Shown here: one piece after another, positions 51,189-59,974 of the stretch
Layout of the letters: each line of letters starts with the position of its first letter
How positions within the stretch are numbered: position 1 is the stretch's first letter
DNA from: Hyphomicrobiales bacterium
GTDB taxonomy: Bacteria > Pseudomonadota > Alphaproteobacteria > Rhizobiales > Aestuariivirgaceae
Assembly: GCA_016185245.1 (NCBI GenBank)
Contig: JACPNZ010000051.1
Coordinates: 62,001-126,000, forward strand
Length of the DNA stretch: 64,000 bases
Reading direction: 5' to 3'
Position numbers and translations under genes: made by a program
The notes under the pieces: model-generated
Databases searched by the model: none
Seen by the model: the letters and a program-made list of their open reading frames with translations, nothing else
What the model was told of the DNA's origin: nothing

Positions 51189-54135
51189 TGAGGCGGGCTC
51201 CTTCCTTGTCGATGAAATGGGGCGAGACGATCCTTGCTTTCACCTGCTCGTTCTTGAGCGGGAAGGCGCAGACGATCTCCTCGCCCTCGTGCCTGAGACC
51301 ACCCTGGTAGAGACCGAGGGCGATGAACTTGCCGAGCTCCGTCGACCAGGTGATGGAAGTGATGTAGCCGCGGCCATGGCCCTTGATCTCGTCGTTCGCG
51401 GCAAAGAGGATCGAGCCGCCGCGCAGCTTCTTGCCGGCCTCCAGCAACTCGAGGCCGACCAGGCTCCAGCGCTCCGGCGCCTGCAGGTTTTCGCGGAAGC
51501 GGAGCGCCTTGCCGACATAGGCCTTGTCCTTGCCGGCCATGCGGCCGAGACCCAGATCGTCGAGGGTGTTGCGGTGATCGAGCTCGAGGCCCGCCACGTG
51601 ACCCTTCTCGATGCGGAGCGAAGCGAGCGCCTCAAGCCCGTAGGGCTTGATGCCGAGGGGAGCGGCAGCCTTGAGGATGTGCTCCCACAAAGGAATGGCA
51701 TGGTCGGCCGGCACATGCACTTCGTAGGCGAGTTCACCCGAGAAGGAGAGGCGCAGCAGGCGCACCCGCACGCCCTCATGCAGGATGTCGAGGCAGCCCA
51801 TGTAGGGCAAGTTTTCGTTAGAGACATCGGCCGCCGGGAAGGCAAGCTTGAGGGCCTCGCGCGACTTGGGGCCCGACACCGCCATGCCGCCCCATTCGTC
51901 GGTAAGCGATGCCACCTGGACGTTGAGATCGGTCCAGTGGCATTGCAGCAGGTATTCGAGCCACGACATGACCTCGGCGCCTTGCGCGGTCGTTGTGGTC
52001 ATGTAGAAATGATCGTCGGCGAGCCTCGTCGTGGTGCCGTCATCGAGCACCACGCCGTCGTCGTTGAGCATAACGCCATAGCGCGACTTGCCCACGGGCA
52101 ATTTGGCGAAGCCGTTAACATAGATGCGGTTGAGGAGTTCCGCCGCATCGGGACCCTGGATATCGATCTTGCCGAGGGTCGAGACATCGGCAAGGCCGAC
52201 ATTGCTGCGGACGAGCTCCATTTCCTTGACATAGGCCGCTTCGGGCGTGGCGCCGGCCCAGCCATAGTACCAGGCGCGAAGCCACGGCCCCGCCTCGCTG
52301 AAAGTGGCACCATTGGCGGCGTTCCAATCATGGAGCGGCGACAGGCGGATGGGGCGGAAATGGTGGCCGACGCTGCGGCCGGCAATGGCACCCATGGTCA
52401 TGCCTGAATAGGGCGGGCGGAAGGTGGTGGTGCCGGCCTGTTGGATGGTCGTGTCGCTGTGGCCGGCCATCAGGGCAAGCGCATTGATATTCGAGGTCTT
52501 GCCCTGGTCGGTGCCCATGCCGAGGGTGGTATAGCGCTTCAGGTGCTCGACCGAGCGGTAGCCCTCGTCATGGGCGATGGCCACGTCCTTCGACGTGACA
52601 TCGTTCTGGAAATCGACGAAGGCCTTGCCTTTGCTCCCGCTCGGCGGCGCCCAGACAGGGAGAATGGAATAGGCGCGGTCGGCGGTCGCTTCGAGAGCCA
52701 GCACCGGCCGGGTCCTGGCAAATCCCGCTTCGGAAGCGGCGCGCGTCCCGACCGACGAACCTTCGGCAATCGCCGCCGCCAGTCCGAAGGTTCCCATCAT
52801 GGCGCCGGCGCCGAAATGGCTGGGAGGAAAGCCGCCGGGCAGGAAAGCGGCGATGGCGTCATCGTAGCGCGGTCGAATGCCGCCGTGAGATGACAGATGC
52901 ACCGCCGGCGACCAGCCGCCCGACATCGCCAGCGCATCGCATTCGACGGCGGCGGCATGGGTGCCCACCAGCCGGGCGCGGGTCACCGCCTTGGCGCCCT
53001 CGACATCGCCTACGCCGGTCCCGGGGAAGATGGCCATGCCGGCGGCCGTGGCGCGAGCCGCCAGATCGGTGGCGATGGTTGGGCGGTGATCGGCAACCGT
53101 CACGGCAACGCCTGCCGCGGCAAGATCGAATGCGGTCGCATAGGCCGTGTCGTTGTTGGTGACGATGACGGCGCGCTTTGCCGGCGCCACGGCAAAGCGG
53201 TTGAGATAGGTCCTGACGGCGGAAGCCAGCATGACGCCGGGGCGGTCGTTGTTGGCAAAGACCAGGGGCCGTTCGATGGCGCCGGTGGCCAGCACAATGG
53301 TCCGTGTCCGGAGCAATATGGCGATCTGCCGGGGCTCACCCTTCGCCGGATCGGGCCTCAGGTGGTCGCGGCGCTCGACCAACACGACGAGATTGCCGTC
53401 ATAGAGGCCTTGCGCCGTGGTGCGGCTCAGGAGTTTTGCGTTGGAAAGCGATTGCAGCTCCGCGACGACGGTCGCCCGCCACGACTCATTCGAAGAGTCC
53501 GAATCGGAGAGGAGACTGCCGCCCAACAGCGCATCCTGCTCGGCCAGAACGACGCGGGCGCCGCTGCGGCCCGCGGTCAGGGCGGCGGAAAGCCCGGCGG
53601 GACCAGCACCCACCACCAGCACGTCGCAGAATTCGTGGCGCATCTCATAGCGGTCGGGATCGGGCTCATAGGTTCCGGCCCCCAGCCCCGCCGCCCTGCG
53701 GATGAAGGGCTCGTAGAACATCCAGGAGCCTTTCCAGGGCCCCATGAAGGTTTTGTAGTAGAAGCCCGACTGGAACAGGGGAGCGGCGAGCGAATTGATC
53801 GCCATCAGGTCGAAATCGGGCGAGGGCCAGGCATTCTGCGAGCGCGCCGTGAGACCGTCGGCCAGGTCGGTCATGGTGGCCGGAATATTGGGCTCGGTGC
53901 GGCCGCCCTCGCCGAGAGTGAAGAGCCCGTTCGGTTCCTCGATGCCGGCGGACAGAAACCCGCGCGGCCGGTGATACTTGAAGCTGCGGCCGATCAGCAA
54001 GCGGCCTGCCGCGAGCAAGGCCGAGGCCAGGGTGTCGCCTTGGAAACCCACCAGTGGCTTGCCGTCGAAGCGGGCGCTAACCGGCTTGGCCCGATCGATG
54101 CGGCCGCCGGAGGCGAGGCGCCGGAAGCCGGTCAT
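51181..54135 (-). CDS. soxA: sarcosine oxidase alpha subunit
   Basis: A 984-residue SoxA. The N-terminal 2Fe-2S-like/Fer2_4 segment includes YHRPRGFLSAGIEEPN, then a pyridine nucleotide-disulfide domain with VVGAGPAGLSAALTAGRSG near 170, and from about 600 a GcvT domain with YGVMLNDDGVVLDDG and GPKSREALKLAFPA. With SoxB it binds FAD, FMN and NAD, and makes glycine, H2O2 and methylene-tetrahydrofolate. The ATG at 54133-54135 is chosen. The repeat element immediately upstream supplies the GGGAGAAGGGAG ribosome-site-like stretch. Confidence 0.94.
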   Translation of the reverse strand: MTGFRRLASGGRIDRAKPVSARFDGKPLVGFQGDTLASALLAAGRLLIGRSFKYHRPRGFLSAGIEEPNGLFTLGEGGRTEPNIPATMTDLADGLTARSQNAWPSPDFDLMAINSLAAPLFQSGFYYKTFMGPWKGSWMFYEPFIRRAAGLGAGTYEPDPDRYEMRHEFCDVLVVGAGPAGLSAALTAGRSGARVVLAEQDALLGGSLLSDSDSSNESWRATVVAELQSLSNAKLLSRTTAQGLYDGNLVVLVERRDHLRPDPAKGEPRQIAILLRTRTIVLATGAIERPLVFANNDRPGVMLASAVRTYLNRFAVAPAKRAVIVTNNDTAYATAFDLAAAGVAVTVADHRPTIATDLAARATAAGMAIFPGTGVGDVEGAKAVTRARLVGTHAAAVECDALAMSGGWSPAVHLSSHGGIRPRYDDAIAAFLPGGFPPSHFGAGAMMGTFGLAAAIAEGSSVGTRAASEAGFARTRPVLALEATADRAYSILPVWAPPSGSKGKAFVDFQNDVTSKDVAIAHDEGYRSVEHLKRYTTLGMGTDQGKTSNINALALMAGHSDTTIQQAGTTTFRPPYSGMTMGAIAGRSVGHHFRPIRLSPLHDWNAANGATFSEAGPWLRAWYYGWAGATPEAAYVKEMELVRSNVGLADVSTLGKIDIQGPDAAELLNRIYVNGFAKLPVGKSRYGVMLNDDGVVLDDGTTTRLADDHFYMTTTTAQGAEVMSWLEYLLQCHWTDLNVQVASLTDEWGGMAVSGPKSREALKLAFPAADVSNENLPYMGCLDILHEGVRVRLLRLSFSGELAYEVHVPADHAIPLWEHILKAAAPLGIKPYGLEALASLRIEKGHVAGLELDHRNTLDDLGLGRMAGKDKAYVGKALRFRENLQAPERWSLVGLELLEAGKKLRGGSILFAANDEIKGHGRGYITSITWSTELGKFIALGLYQGGLRHEGEEIVCAFPLKNEQVKARIVSPHFIDKEGARLNA

Positions 54136-54144
54136 GGCCTGACT

Positions 54145-54286
54145 CCCTTCTCCCATAGGGAGAAGGTGGGGCCCGTCGCGGCACGCGATGGGAGGATGAG
54201 GGGACCGGATACTTGAGTGCGATAGTCGATCCCCTCACCTTCCCATTGCTGCGCAATGGGCCCCTTCCTCTCCCCCGGGAGAGGAG
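54145..54286 (+). repeat. palindromic intergenic repeat, copy 2, inside the sox operon
   Basis: This occupies most of the soxD-soxA gap. The outer hairpins are CCTTCTCCC-ATA-GGGAGAAGG (54146-54166) and CCTCTCCC-C-GGGAGAGG-type (54267-54284). Inner blocks are GGGAGGATGAGGGGA (from 54190) and TCCCCTCACCTTCCC (from 54230). It matches the reverse complement of 30021-30160 in block order. Its soxA-proximal end reads GGGAGAAGGGAG on the minus strand. Confidence 0.8.
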
Positions 54287-54298
54287 AAATTCGCGCAC

Positions 54299-54541
54299 TC
54301 ATGGCACCTCTCCAATCTCGTTGGTGGCGGTGTCGCGGGCGAGCTTGAACCATTGCCGGCAGCCCAGCACGTGCTGCCAGTATTCGTCATGGGGGCCCTT
54401 GGGATTGTCGAACAGGAAATAATAGTCGTGCCAGACCTTGGCATCGGTTTCGCCGTGGACCGGACGCTGCTTCGCCGCATCGCCGCCGTAGCGAAATTCG
54501 CTGTAGTCACGCGGGCCGCACCAGGGACAGGGAATTCTCAT
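54299..54541 (-). CDS. soxD: sarcosine oxidase delta subunit
   Basis: An 80-residue SoxD. IPCPWCGPRDYSEF gives two zinc-ligand cysteines (C5, C8), and the conserved EYWQHVLGCRQWF carries a third cysteine and histidine; typical members bind one structural zinc. Overlaps the soxB stop (ATGA). Length normal. Confidence 0.93.
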   Translation of the reverse strand: MRIPCPWCGPRDYSEFRYGGDAAKQRPVHGETDAKVWHDYYFLFDNPKGPHDEYWQHVLGCRQWFKLARDTATNEIGEVP

Positions 54542-55797
54542 TGCTTGTAGGTCCAGTTGCCGAGGCCAAATTCGTCGAGTTCGGCCCCCTTCTCGAAACG
54601 GTCGAGGGCATAGCAGCGGTTGAGTTCGTGCTCCTCATCATGGGCGATGGTGTGGGCGAAGGTCCAGCCGCTCGCCGGTGTCGCCTTGAAGCCCTGATAG
54701 CACCAGCCGCCGTTGAGATAGAGATTGCGCACCGGGGTGCGGCAGATGAAGGGGCTGCCGTCGGGCGTCATGTCCTGGATGCCGCCCCAGTGGCGCAACA
54801 GCCTGAGCCTGGAAATGAACGGCATCAGCGACACGGCGCATTCGGCCACCTCGCGGATTTTTCCGAACTGGCCGCGCTGGGTATAGGTGTTGAAGCCGTC
54901 GATGTGGCCACCGAAGACCAGGCCGCCCTTGTCGGACTGCGACAGGTAGAAGAGCTCGGCCCCCCAGGAGACGACATGATGAACCAGCGGCTTCACCGGC
55001 TCGGTGACGAAGGCTTGGAGCACGTGGCTCTCGACCGGCAGTCTCAATCCGGCAAGACGGGCCACATGGGAGGTATGGCCGGCGACCGCGATCGCGACCT
55101 TGCCGGCATTGATGCGGCCGCGCGTCGTGTCGACGCCGGTCACCCTGCCCTCCGCCATGGTGAAGCCGGTGACTTCGCAGTTCTCGATGATGTCGATGCC
55201 GTGGCGGTCGGCGGCGCGGGTATAGGCCCAGGCCACCGCATCGTGGCGGGCCGTGCCGGCGCGGCGCTGCAAGATGCCGCCGCAGATCGGCCAGCGTGCC
55301 TCCTTCGAATAGTCGAGATAGGGCAGAAGCTTCATCACCTCGCCGCGGTCGAGCAACTCGGCGTCGATGCCGTTGAGCCGCATGATGTTGCCGCGCCGGG
55401 CGAAAGTGTCGAGCTGCACCGGATTGACGGCGAGCACGATCTGGCCGCGATGCGAAACCATGCAGTTGAAGTTGAGTTCGTGCGACAGGCCCTCCCACAG
55501 TTTCAGCGAATGCTCGAAGAAGGCCGTGTTGCCGCCGATCATGTAGTTGGAGCGGATGATCGTGGTGTTGCGGCCGACATTGCCGGAGCCGATGTAATTG
55601 CGCTCGATCACCGCCACATTGCGGATGCCGTGGTTCTCGGCCAGGTAGTAGGCGGTGGCAAGGCCGTGGCCGCCGCCGCCGACGATCACCACATCATAGG
55701 AGGTCTTGGGCTCCGGCGACCTCCAGGCCCGCGGCCAGGGAAGGTCGGGCTGCAAAGCATGGCGGGCAAGGGCTAAGGCTGAGTAACGGTCTGACAC
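54538..55797 (-). CDS. soxB: sarcosine oxidase beta subunit
   Basis: A 419-residue FAD-dependent SoxB subunit, which carries the sarcosine-oxidising site and covalent FMN. The start is taken as the GTG at 55795-55797, giving VSDRYSALALARHALQ like the conserved RYSAL N-terminus of the family; reading to 55893 adds an unsupported leader. Nucleotide-binding VVIVGGGGHGLATAYYLA, GRNTTIIRSNYM and the C-terminal GGIQDMTPDGSPFICRTP are present. First gene of soxBDAG. Confidence 0.93.
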   Translation of the reverse strand: MSDRYSALALARHALQPDLPWPRAWRSPEPKTSYDVVIVGGGGHGLATAYYLAENHGIRNVAVIERNYIGSGNVGRNTTIIRSNYMIGGNTAFFEHSLKLWEGLSHELNFNCMVSHRGQIVLAVNPVQLDTFARRGNIMRLNGIDAELLDRGEVMKLLPYLDYSKEARWPICGGILQRRAGTARHDAVAWAYTRAADRHGIDIIENCEVTGFTMAEGRVTGVDTTRGRINAGKVAIAVAGHTSHVARLAGLRLPVESHVLQAFVTEPVKPLVHHVVSWGAELFYLSQSDKGGLVFGGHIDGFNTYTQRGQFGKIREVAECAVSLMPFISRLRLLRHWGGIQDMTPDGSPFICRTPVRNLYLNGGWCYQGFKATPASGWTFAHTIAHDEEHELNRCYALDRFEKGAELDEFGLGNWTYKQ

Positions 55798-55912
55798 GGA
55801 GTCGTTGCTATCAGAGTCGGCGCCTGCCGGGCAAGGAGCGGAAAATTCACGGCCTTTGGCGCCGGACAGGGTAGCGAGAGCGAAGTTTCCCAAGCCCGAC
55901 GACGTCAGGCAT

Positions 55913-56064
55913 TCATGTCACGCAATTGAAGAAGCGCAGCACATCGAAATACCGCGCCGTTTCGAAGCGGATGGTGCGGCCGCCCGCATGCGAGGCGCCC
56001 GGATACCAAGAATGGCGGTAGTGGGATTGCCGTAGGTCACTTCGGTCACCCAATAGTCGGGCAT
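55913..56064 (-). pseudogene. possible small frameshifted gene upstream of soxB
   Basis: From the ATG at 56062-56064 the frame reads MPDYWVTEVTYGNP, then loses sense. The adjacent frame continues HYRHSWYPGASHAGG and RTIRFETARYFDVLRFFNCVT to a TGA at 55913-55915. Joining them needs one extra base in the C-run at 56023-56025, giving a plausible 50-residue protein. I do not recognise it. It may be a decayed or mis-sequenced small sox-operon leader protein. The rest of 55798-56135 shows nothing else clear. Confidence 0.35.
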
Positions 56065-56135
56065 GGGCAACAGGCAGCGCTTTACCTCGCCCCTCGATTA
56101 CCCGCTCTTGCCGCTCGAAACGACTTCGTTACAAG

Positions 56136-57350
56136 ATGGCTGCCATGCGCATCGATATCATTGCAAGGTCCGTCAACCTCGACCCCTGCGATCCGGAATT
56201 CTACCAGAACCCCTATCCCGCCTACCACGCGGTGCGCCAGTGCTGCCCCATGTTCAAGTGGGAACAATATGGCATGTGGTGCTTCAGCCGGCACGCGGAC
56301 GTGAATGCGCTGTTGCGCGACCGCCGTTTCGGCCGGCAGATACTGCATGTGGCAACCGCTGAGGAGCTGGGCTGGGCGGAGACGCCCTTCCATCTCAAGC
56401 CGTTCTACGCTTTCGAGCGGCATTCGCTCCTCGAACTCGAGCCGCCGGTTCACACCCGGCTCCGGGGCCTGGTCAACCGCTCGTTCCTGGCCCGCCAGGT
56501 AGAGCGGCTCCGGCCGGCAATCACGAATCTTTGCAATGGCTTGATCGACCGGTTTGCAGCTCAGCATGAAGTTGAGCTTCTCGGCGCATTTGCAACAGCC
56601 ATTCCGGTGATCGTGATCTGCGATCTCCTGGGCGTGCCGAGCGACATGGCGCAGCAATTGCTCGCCTGGTCCCATGACATGGTGGCGATGTACCAGGCGC
56701 GGCGCGACCGGGCGATCGAGGATGCGGCGGTAAGGGCGACGGTGGACTTCAGTAACTTCATGCGTGGCTACATCAACGAGCGGCGGCGGAGCCCAGGCGG
56801 CGATCTTCTCTCGGAGCTCATCCGGGCCGAGGAGCAGGGACAGAAGCTGAGCGAAGACGAACTCGTTACCACCGCGATCCTGCTGCTCAATGCCGGCCAC
56901 GAGGCCACGGTACATGGGATCGGCAATGGGGTGAAGGCGCTGCTCGAACATGGGGTGCGCGACGGGATCGACGAGGGCCATATCGAGGAAACCTTGCGCT
57001 TCGATGCGCCACTCCACCTGTTCACCCGCTATGCCCTCGAGGACCTCGACTATGGTGGGCTGCGCCTGAGGAAGGGCGAAGAGGTGGGGCTGATGCTGGG
57101 GGCGGCCAACCGCGATCCCGCCCGCTTCGTCGATCCCGACCGCTTCGATCCGAGCCGCGATCCCAACCCCCATGTGAGCTTCGGGGCGGGCATTCATTTC
57201 TGCATCGGAGCACCCTTGGCCCGGCTCGAAATGCAGGTCGCCATTCCCCTGCTGTTCGAGCGCCTGCCGAAGCTTGTCCTCGCCGAACCCCCGCGCTACC
57301 GCGACACCTATCATTTCCACGGGCTGGAGGAGCTGCGGGTGTCGTTCTGA
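56136..57350 (+). CDS. cytochrome P450
   Basis: A 404-residue soluble bacterial P450. The haem loop is VSFGAGIHFCIGAPLARLE with C356 as ligand, the I-helix oxygen motif is AGHEAT (253-258), and the ExxR pair is E285/R288, so it is catalytically complete. Redox partners are not encoded in the window. The ATG at 56136 is used; a second ATG at 56145 would shorten it by three residues. Divergent from soxB, tandem with mttB. Substrate unknown; similar P450s act on small hydrophobic compounds. Confidence 0.92.
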   Translation: MAAMRIDIIARSVNLDPCDPEFYQNPYPAYHAVRQCCPMFKWEQYGMWCFSRHADVNALLRDRRFGRQILHVATAEELGWAETPFHLKPFYAFERHSLLELEPPVHTRLRGLVNRSFLARQVERLRPAITNLCNGLIDRFAAQHEVELLGAFATAIPVIVICDLLGVPSDMAQQLLAWSHDMVAMYQARRDRAIEDAAVRATVDFSNFMRGYINERRRSPGGDLLSELIRAEEQGQKLSEDELVTTAILLLNAGHEATVHGIGNGVKALLEHGVRDGIDEGHIEETLRFDAPLHLFTRYALEDLDYGGLRLRKGEEVGLMLGAANRDPARFVDPDRFDPSRDPNPHVSFGAGIHFCIGAPLARLEMQVAIPLLFERLPKLVLAEPPRYRDTYHFHGLEELRVSF

Positions 57351-57398
57351 TACGTCGTTTCCGGGCCACCGGCTGACGTTTCCTCCCCTGCCCGCGGG

Positions 57399-57445
57399 AC
57401 CTGTTGAGCGTAAAGACACCCTCACGTGAAACTTTCTCAACAGGT
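57399..57445 (+). promoter_or_regulatory. hairpin covering the mttB ribosome-binding region
   Basis: A perfect 10-base inverted repeat ACCTGTTGAG (57399-57408) / CTCAACAGGT (57436-57445) with a 27-base loop ends 6 bases before the mttB ATG. The 3' arm contains the only Shine-Dalgarno-like AGG, so folding would hide it. A translational switch or riboswitch-like element is possible; no known class was matched. Confidence 0.5.
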
Positions 57446-57451
57446 TCGCCC

Positions 57452-59002
57452 ATGACCGACGTCCAGCCCGCCACCTCCGGCCGCCGCGCCCGCGGGGGTG
57501 CCGATGCGCGCCGCGCCGCCCGCACCGCCGTCACCATCCGCCAGGCGGGATACATCCGCCGCAAGGTGAAGCTGTACGAGCCGTTCTCCGACGACCAGCT
57601 GGAATTGATCGAAAACAATGCCCAGTGGGTGCTGCAGGAAATCGGCATCGATTTCCGCGACGATCCCGAGGCGCTGGCCATGTGGAAGGCAGCCGGCGCT
57701 GACGTGAAGGGCGAGCGGGTGCGCTTTCCCAAGGGGCTGGTGCGCAGTCTGATCAAGACCGCACCGCGCGAATTCACCCAGTTCGCCCGCAATCCCGCCA
57801 ACAACGTGACGGTCGGCGGCAACAATACGGTTTTCGCCCCCGTCTATGGCCCGCCCTTCGTGCGCGATCTCGACGGTGGCCGGCGCTATGCGACGATCGA
57901 GGACTTCCGCAATTTCGTCAAGCTCGTCTACATGTCGCCGAGCCTGCACCATTCGGGCGGCACGGTGTGCGAGCCGGTCGACATCCCCGTCGCCAAGCGC
58001 CATCTCGACATGGTCTATTCACACATCAAATATTCCGACAAGCCGTTCATGGGTTCGGTTACCGCACCCGAGCGCGCCGAGGATTCGGTCGCCATGGCCA
58101 AAATGGTGTTCGGCGTCGACTTCGTCGACAACAACTGCGTGCTGATCAACCTGATCAACGCCAATTCGCCGATGGTGTTCGATGGCACCATGGTGGGGGC
58201 GCTGAAGGTCTATGCCAGGGCCGGCCAGGCGACGGTCATTTCGCCGTTCATCGTGGCAGGCGCCATGTCGGCGGTTACCACGGTCGGAACGCTGACCCAA
58301 ATTCTTGCCGAAGCCTCGGCTGGCATGGCCTTCGCCCAGCTTTGCCGGCCGGGCGCGCCGGTGGTGTTCGGTACCTTCGCCTCCTCCATGTCGATGCAGT
58401 CGGGAGCGCCCACCTTCGGCACGCCGGAACCGGCGCATGTTCTGTTCGGCGCCGCCCAGCTCGCCCGGCGCATGGGGGTTCCCTTCCGCTCGGGCGGCGG
58501 CCTGTGCGGCTCCAAGATTCCGGACGGGCAGGCGGCCTATGAAAGCGCCAACACGCTCTGGCCGACGTTGCTGGGGGGCGTGAACTTCTGCCTGCACGCG
58601 GCCGGCTGGCTGGAAGGCGGGCTAGCGAGTTCCTACGAGAAGCTGATCATGGATGCCGACCAACTCACCATGTTCCAGAAATTCGCCGAAGGCCTCGATT
58701 TCTCGGAAAATGGCCAGGCCCTCGATGCCATGCGCGAGGTGGGACCGGGCTCCCACTTCCTCGGCTGCGCCCACACCCAGGCCAATTTCGAAACCGCCTT
58801 CTGGCGCTCGCAGCTCGCCGACAACAACTCCTTCGAGCAATGGCGCGACGACGGCGGCAAGGACATCGTGGCGCGGGCCAATGCCCAGTGGAAGAAGCTG
58901 CTGGCGGATTACGAAGCGCCGGGGCTCGATCCGAGCCTGGATGAAGAGCTCCAGGCCTTCATGGCCAAGCGCAAGGAAACCCTGCCCGACACCGTATCGT
59001 GA
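57452..59002 (+). CDS. trimethylamine methyltransferase (MttB) family protein, non-pyrrolysine
   Basis: A 516-residue MttB-superfamily TIM-barrel methyltransferase. The N-terminus is arginine-rich (GRRARGGADARRAARTA), followed by the barrel (SGGTVCEPVDIPVAK, SVTAPERAEDSVAM, MSMQSGAPTFGTPE). No in-frame UAG exists, so it belongs to the pyrrolysine-free branch, which in MtgB uses glycine betaine and in others proline betaine or carnitine. These normally transfer methyl groups to a corrinoid protein, yet no MttC-like gene lies nearby. Substrate unknown. Confidence 0.88.
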   Translation: MTDVQPATSGRRARGGADARRAARTAVTIRQAGYIRRKVKLYEPFSDDQLELIENNAQWVLQEIGIDFRDDPEALAMWKAAGADVKGERVRFPKGLVRSLIKTAPREFTQFARNPANNVTVGGNNTVFAPVYGPPFVRDLDGGRRYATIEDFRNFVKLVYMSPSLHHSGGTVCEPVDIPVAKRHLDMVYSHIKYSDKPFMGSVTAPERAEDSVAMAKMVFGVDFVDNNCVLINLINANSPMVFDGTMVGALKVYARAGQATVISPFIVAGAMSAVTTVGTLTQILAEASAGMAFAQLCRPGAPVVFGTFASSMSMQSGAPTFGTPEPAHVLFGAAQLARRMGVPFRSGGGLCGSKIPDGQAAYESANTLWPTLLGGVNFCLHAAGWLEGGLASSYEKLIMDADQLTMFQKFAEGLDFSENGQALDAMREVGPGSHFLGCAHTQANFETAFWRSQLADNNSFEQWRDDGGKDIVARANAQWKKLLADYEAPGLDPSLDEELQAFMAKRKETLPDTVS

Positions 59003-59003
59003 T

Positions 59004-59912
59004 CTACCTCTTCAGGTCGCGCCAGGTGTGATAGCCCACACCACCTACCACCAGGGCGGTGCCGAAGGCGTCGACCAAGGCAAAGCGTTCGCCCAGCACC
59101 GCCACGGCCAACGCGATGGTGAGAAGCGGCGAAAGGGTCGAGATCATCGCCGTCGACTGGGCTCCGATGCGCCCCATGCCGGCATTGACCAGGAAGGACG
59201 GCACCACCGTGGCGACGAGACCGGTCGCCGCCGCCAGCCACAAATAGTGGGGGCTGACCACCAGATGGCCTGGCTGGCGCAGCAGGAAGAAGTGGACGAG
59301 GCTGGCAATGGCCGCGCCCGAAAGCGCCACCGAAGTGAACAGCACACTGCCCAGTTCGCCGATAAGCCTGGTGGCGAGGAGCTGATAGACGGCGAAGGCC
59401 AAGGCCGAGGCCAGCACCAACGCGATGCCAAGCGTAAGGTTCTCACCACCGCCTCCGAAGTCGGCAAGAAACACCAGGGCGAGGCCGGCGTAGCTTACGC
59501 CGACGGCGACGAAATCGGCGGGCTTGAGCGGTGATCCGAAGAAGGCGGCAGCGATGAACAAGAGAAACATCGGATAGGTAAAGAGCGCCAGACGCTCGAG
59601 GGAGGCGGTGACATAGACCAGGCCCTCGAAGTCGAGGATCATGGCGATGTAGTAGCCGACCACGCCGACGGCGAGCGCCCGGAACAGGGTCGACCCACGG
59701 GGCCGCGGCTTGCCCTGGCGCCGGTCACGGACCAGGACGGCAATCCCGACGGCGGCAAAGAACGGCAGAGAAAAGATCATCCGCCAGGCGAGGATCAGCA
59801 GGGCATCGGAATTCTCGACATAGGCGAGCTTGACAAAGATCGCCTTGGACGAGAACAGTGCTGCCCCGGCCAACGCCATTGCATAACCTGTGGTGAGCCC
59901 CCTGCGATCCAT
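59004..59912 (-). CDS. EamA (DMT) family transporter
   Basis: A 302-residue drug/metabolite transporter with ten predicted helices in two EamA halves (about 9-140 and 150-295). It begins MDRRGLTTGYAMALAGAALFSSKAIFVKLAY, the usual TM1, and the second half has SAVLFTS...MISTLSPLLTIALAVAVLGE. Inner membrane; probably an exporter of amino acids or metabolites. Its stop lies 1 base after the mttB stop (convergent). Confidence 0.9.
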   Translation of the reverse strand: MDRRGLTTGYAMALAGAALFSSKAIFVKLAYVENSDALLILAWRMIFSLPFFAAVGIAVLVRDRRQGKPRPRGSTLFRALAVGVVGYYIAMILDFEGLVYVTASLERLALFTYPMFLLFIAAAFFGSPLKPADFVAVGVSYAGLALVFLADFGGGGENLTLGIALVLASALAFAVYQLLATRLIGELGSVLFTSVALSGAAIASLVHFFLLRQPGHLVVSPHYLWLAAATGLVATVVPSFLVNAGMGRIGAQSTAMISTLSPLLTIALAVAVLGERFALVDAFGTALVVGGVGYHTWRDLKR

Positions 59913-59974
59913 GGATTTCCCCTATATCGCAAAGTCGCCAGCCTCTGATAGGCTCATCGCCACAGGAGAGAGTC

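Noticed and set aside
56082-57440. A 452-codon minus-strand open frame opposite the P450
   Set aside because: No recognisable domain, and the plus strand has a complete P450 with haem cysteine and ExxR.
57399-57445. SAM-II or other known riboswitch before mttB
   Set aside because: I could not match the conserved core of any class I know; left as an unclassified hairpin.
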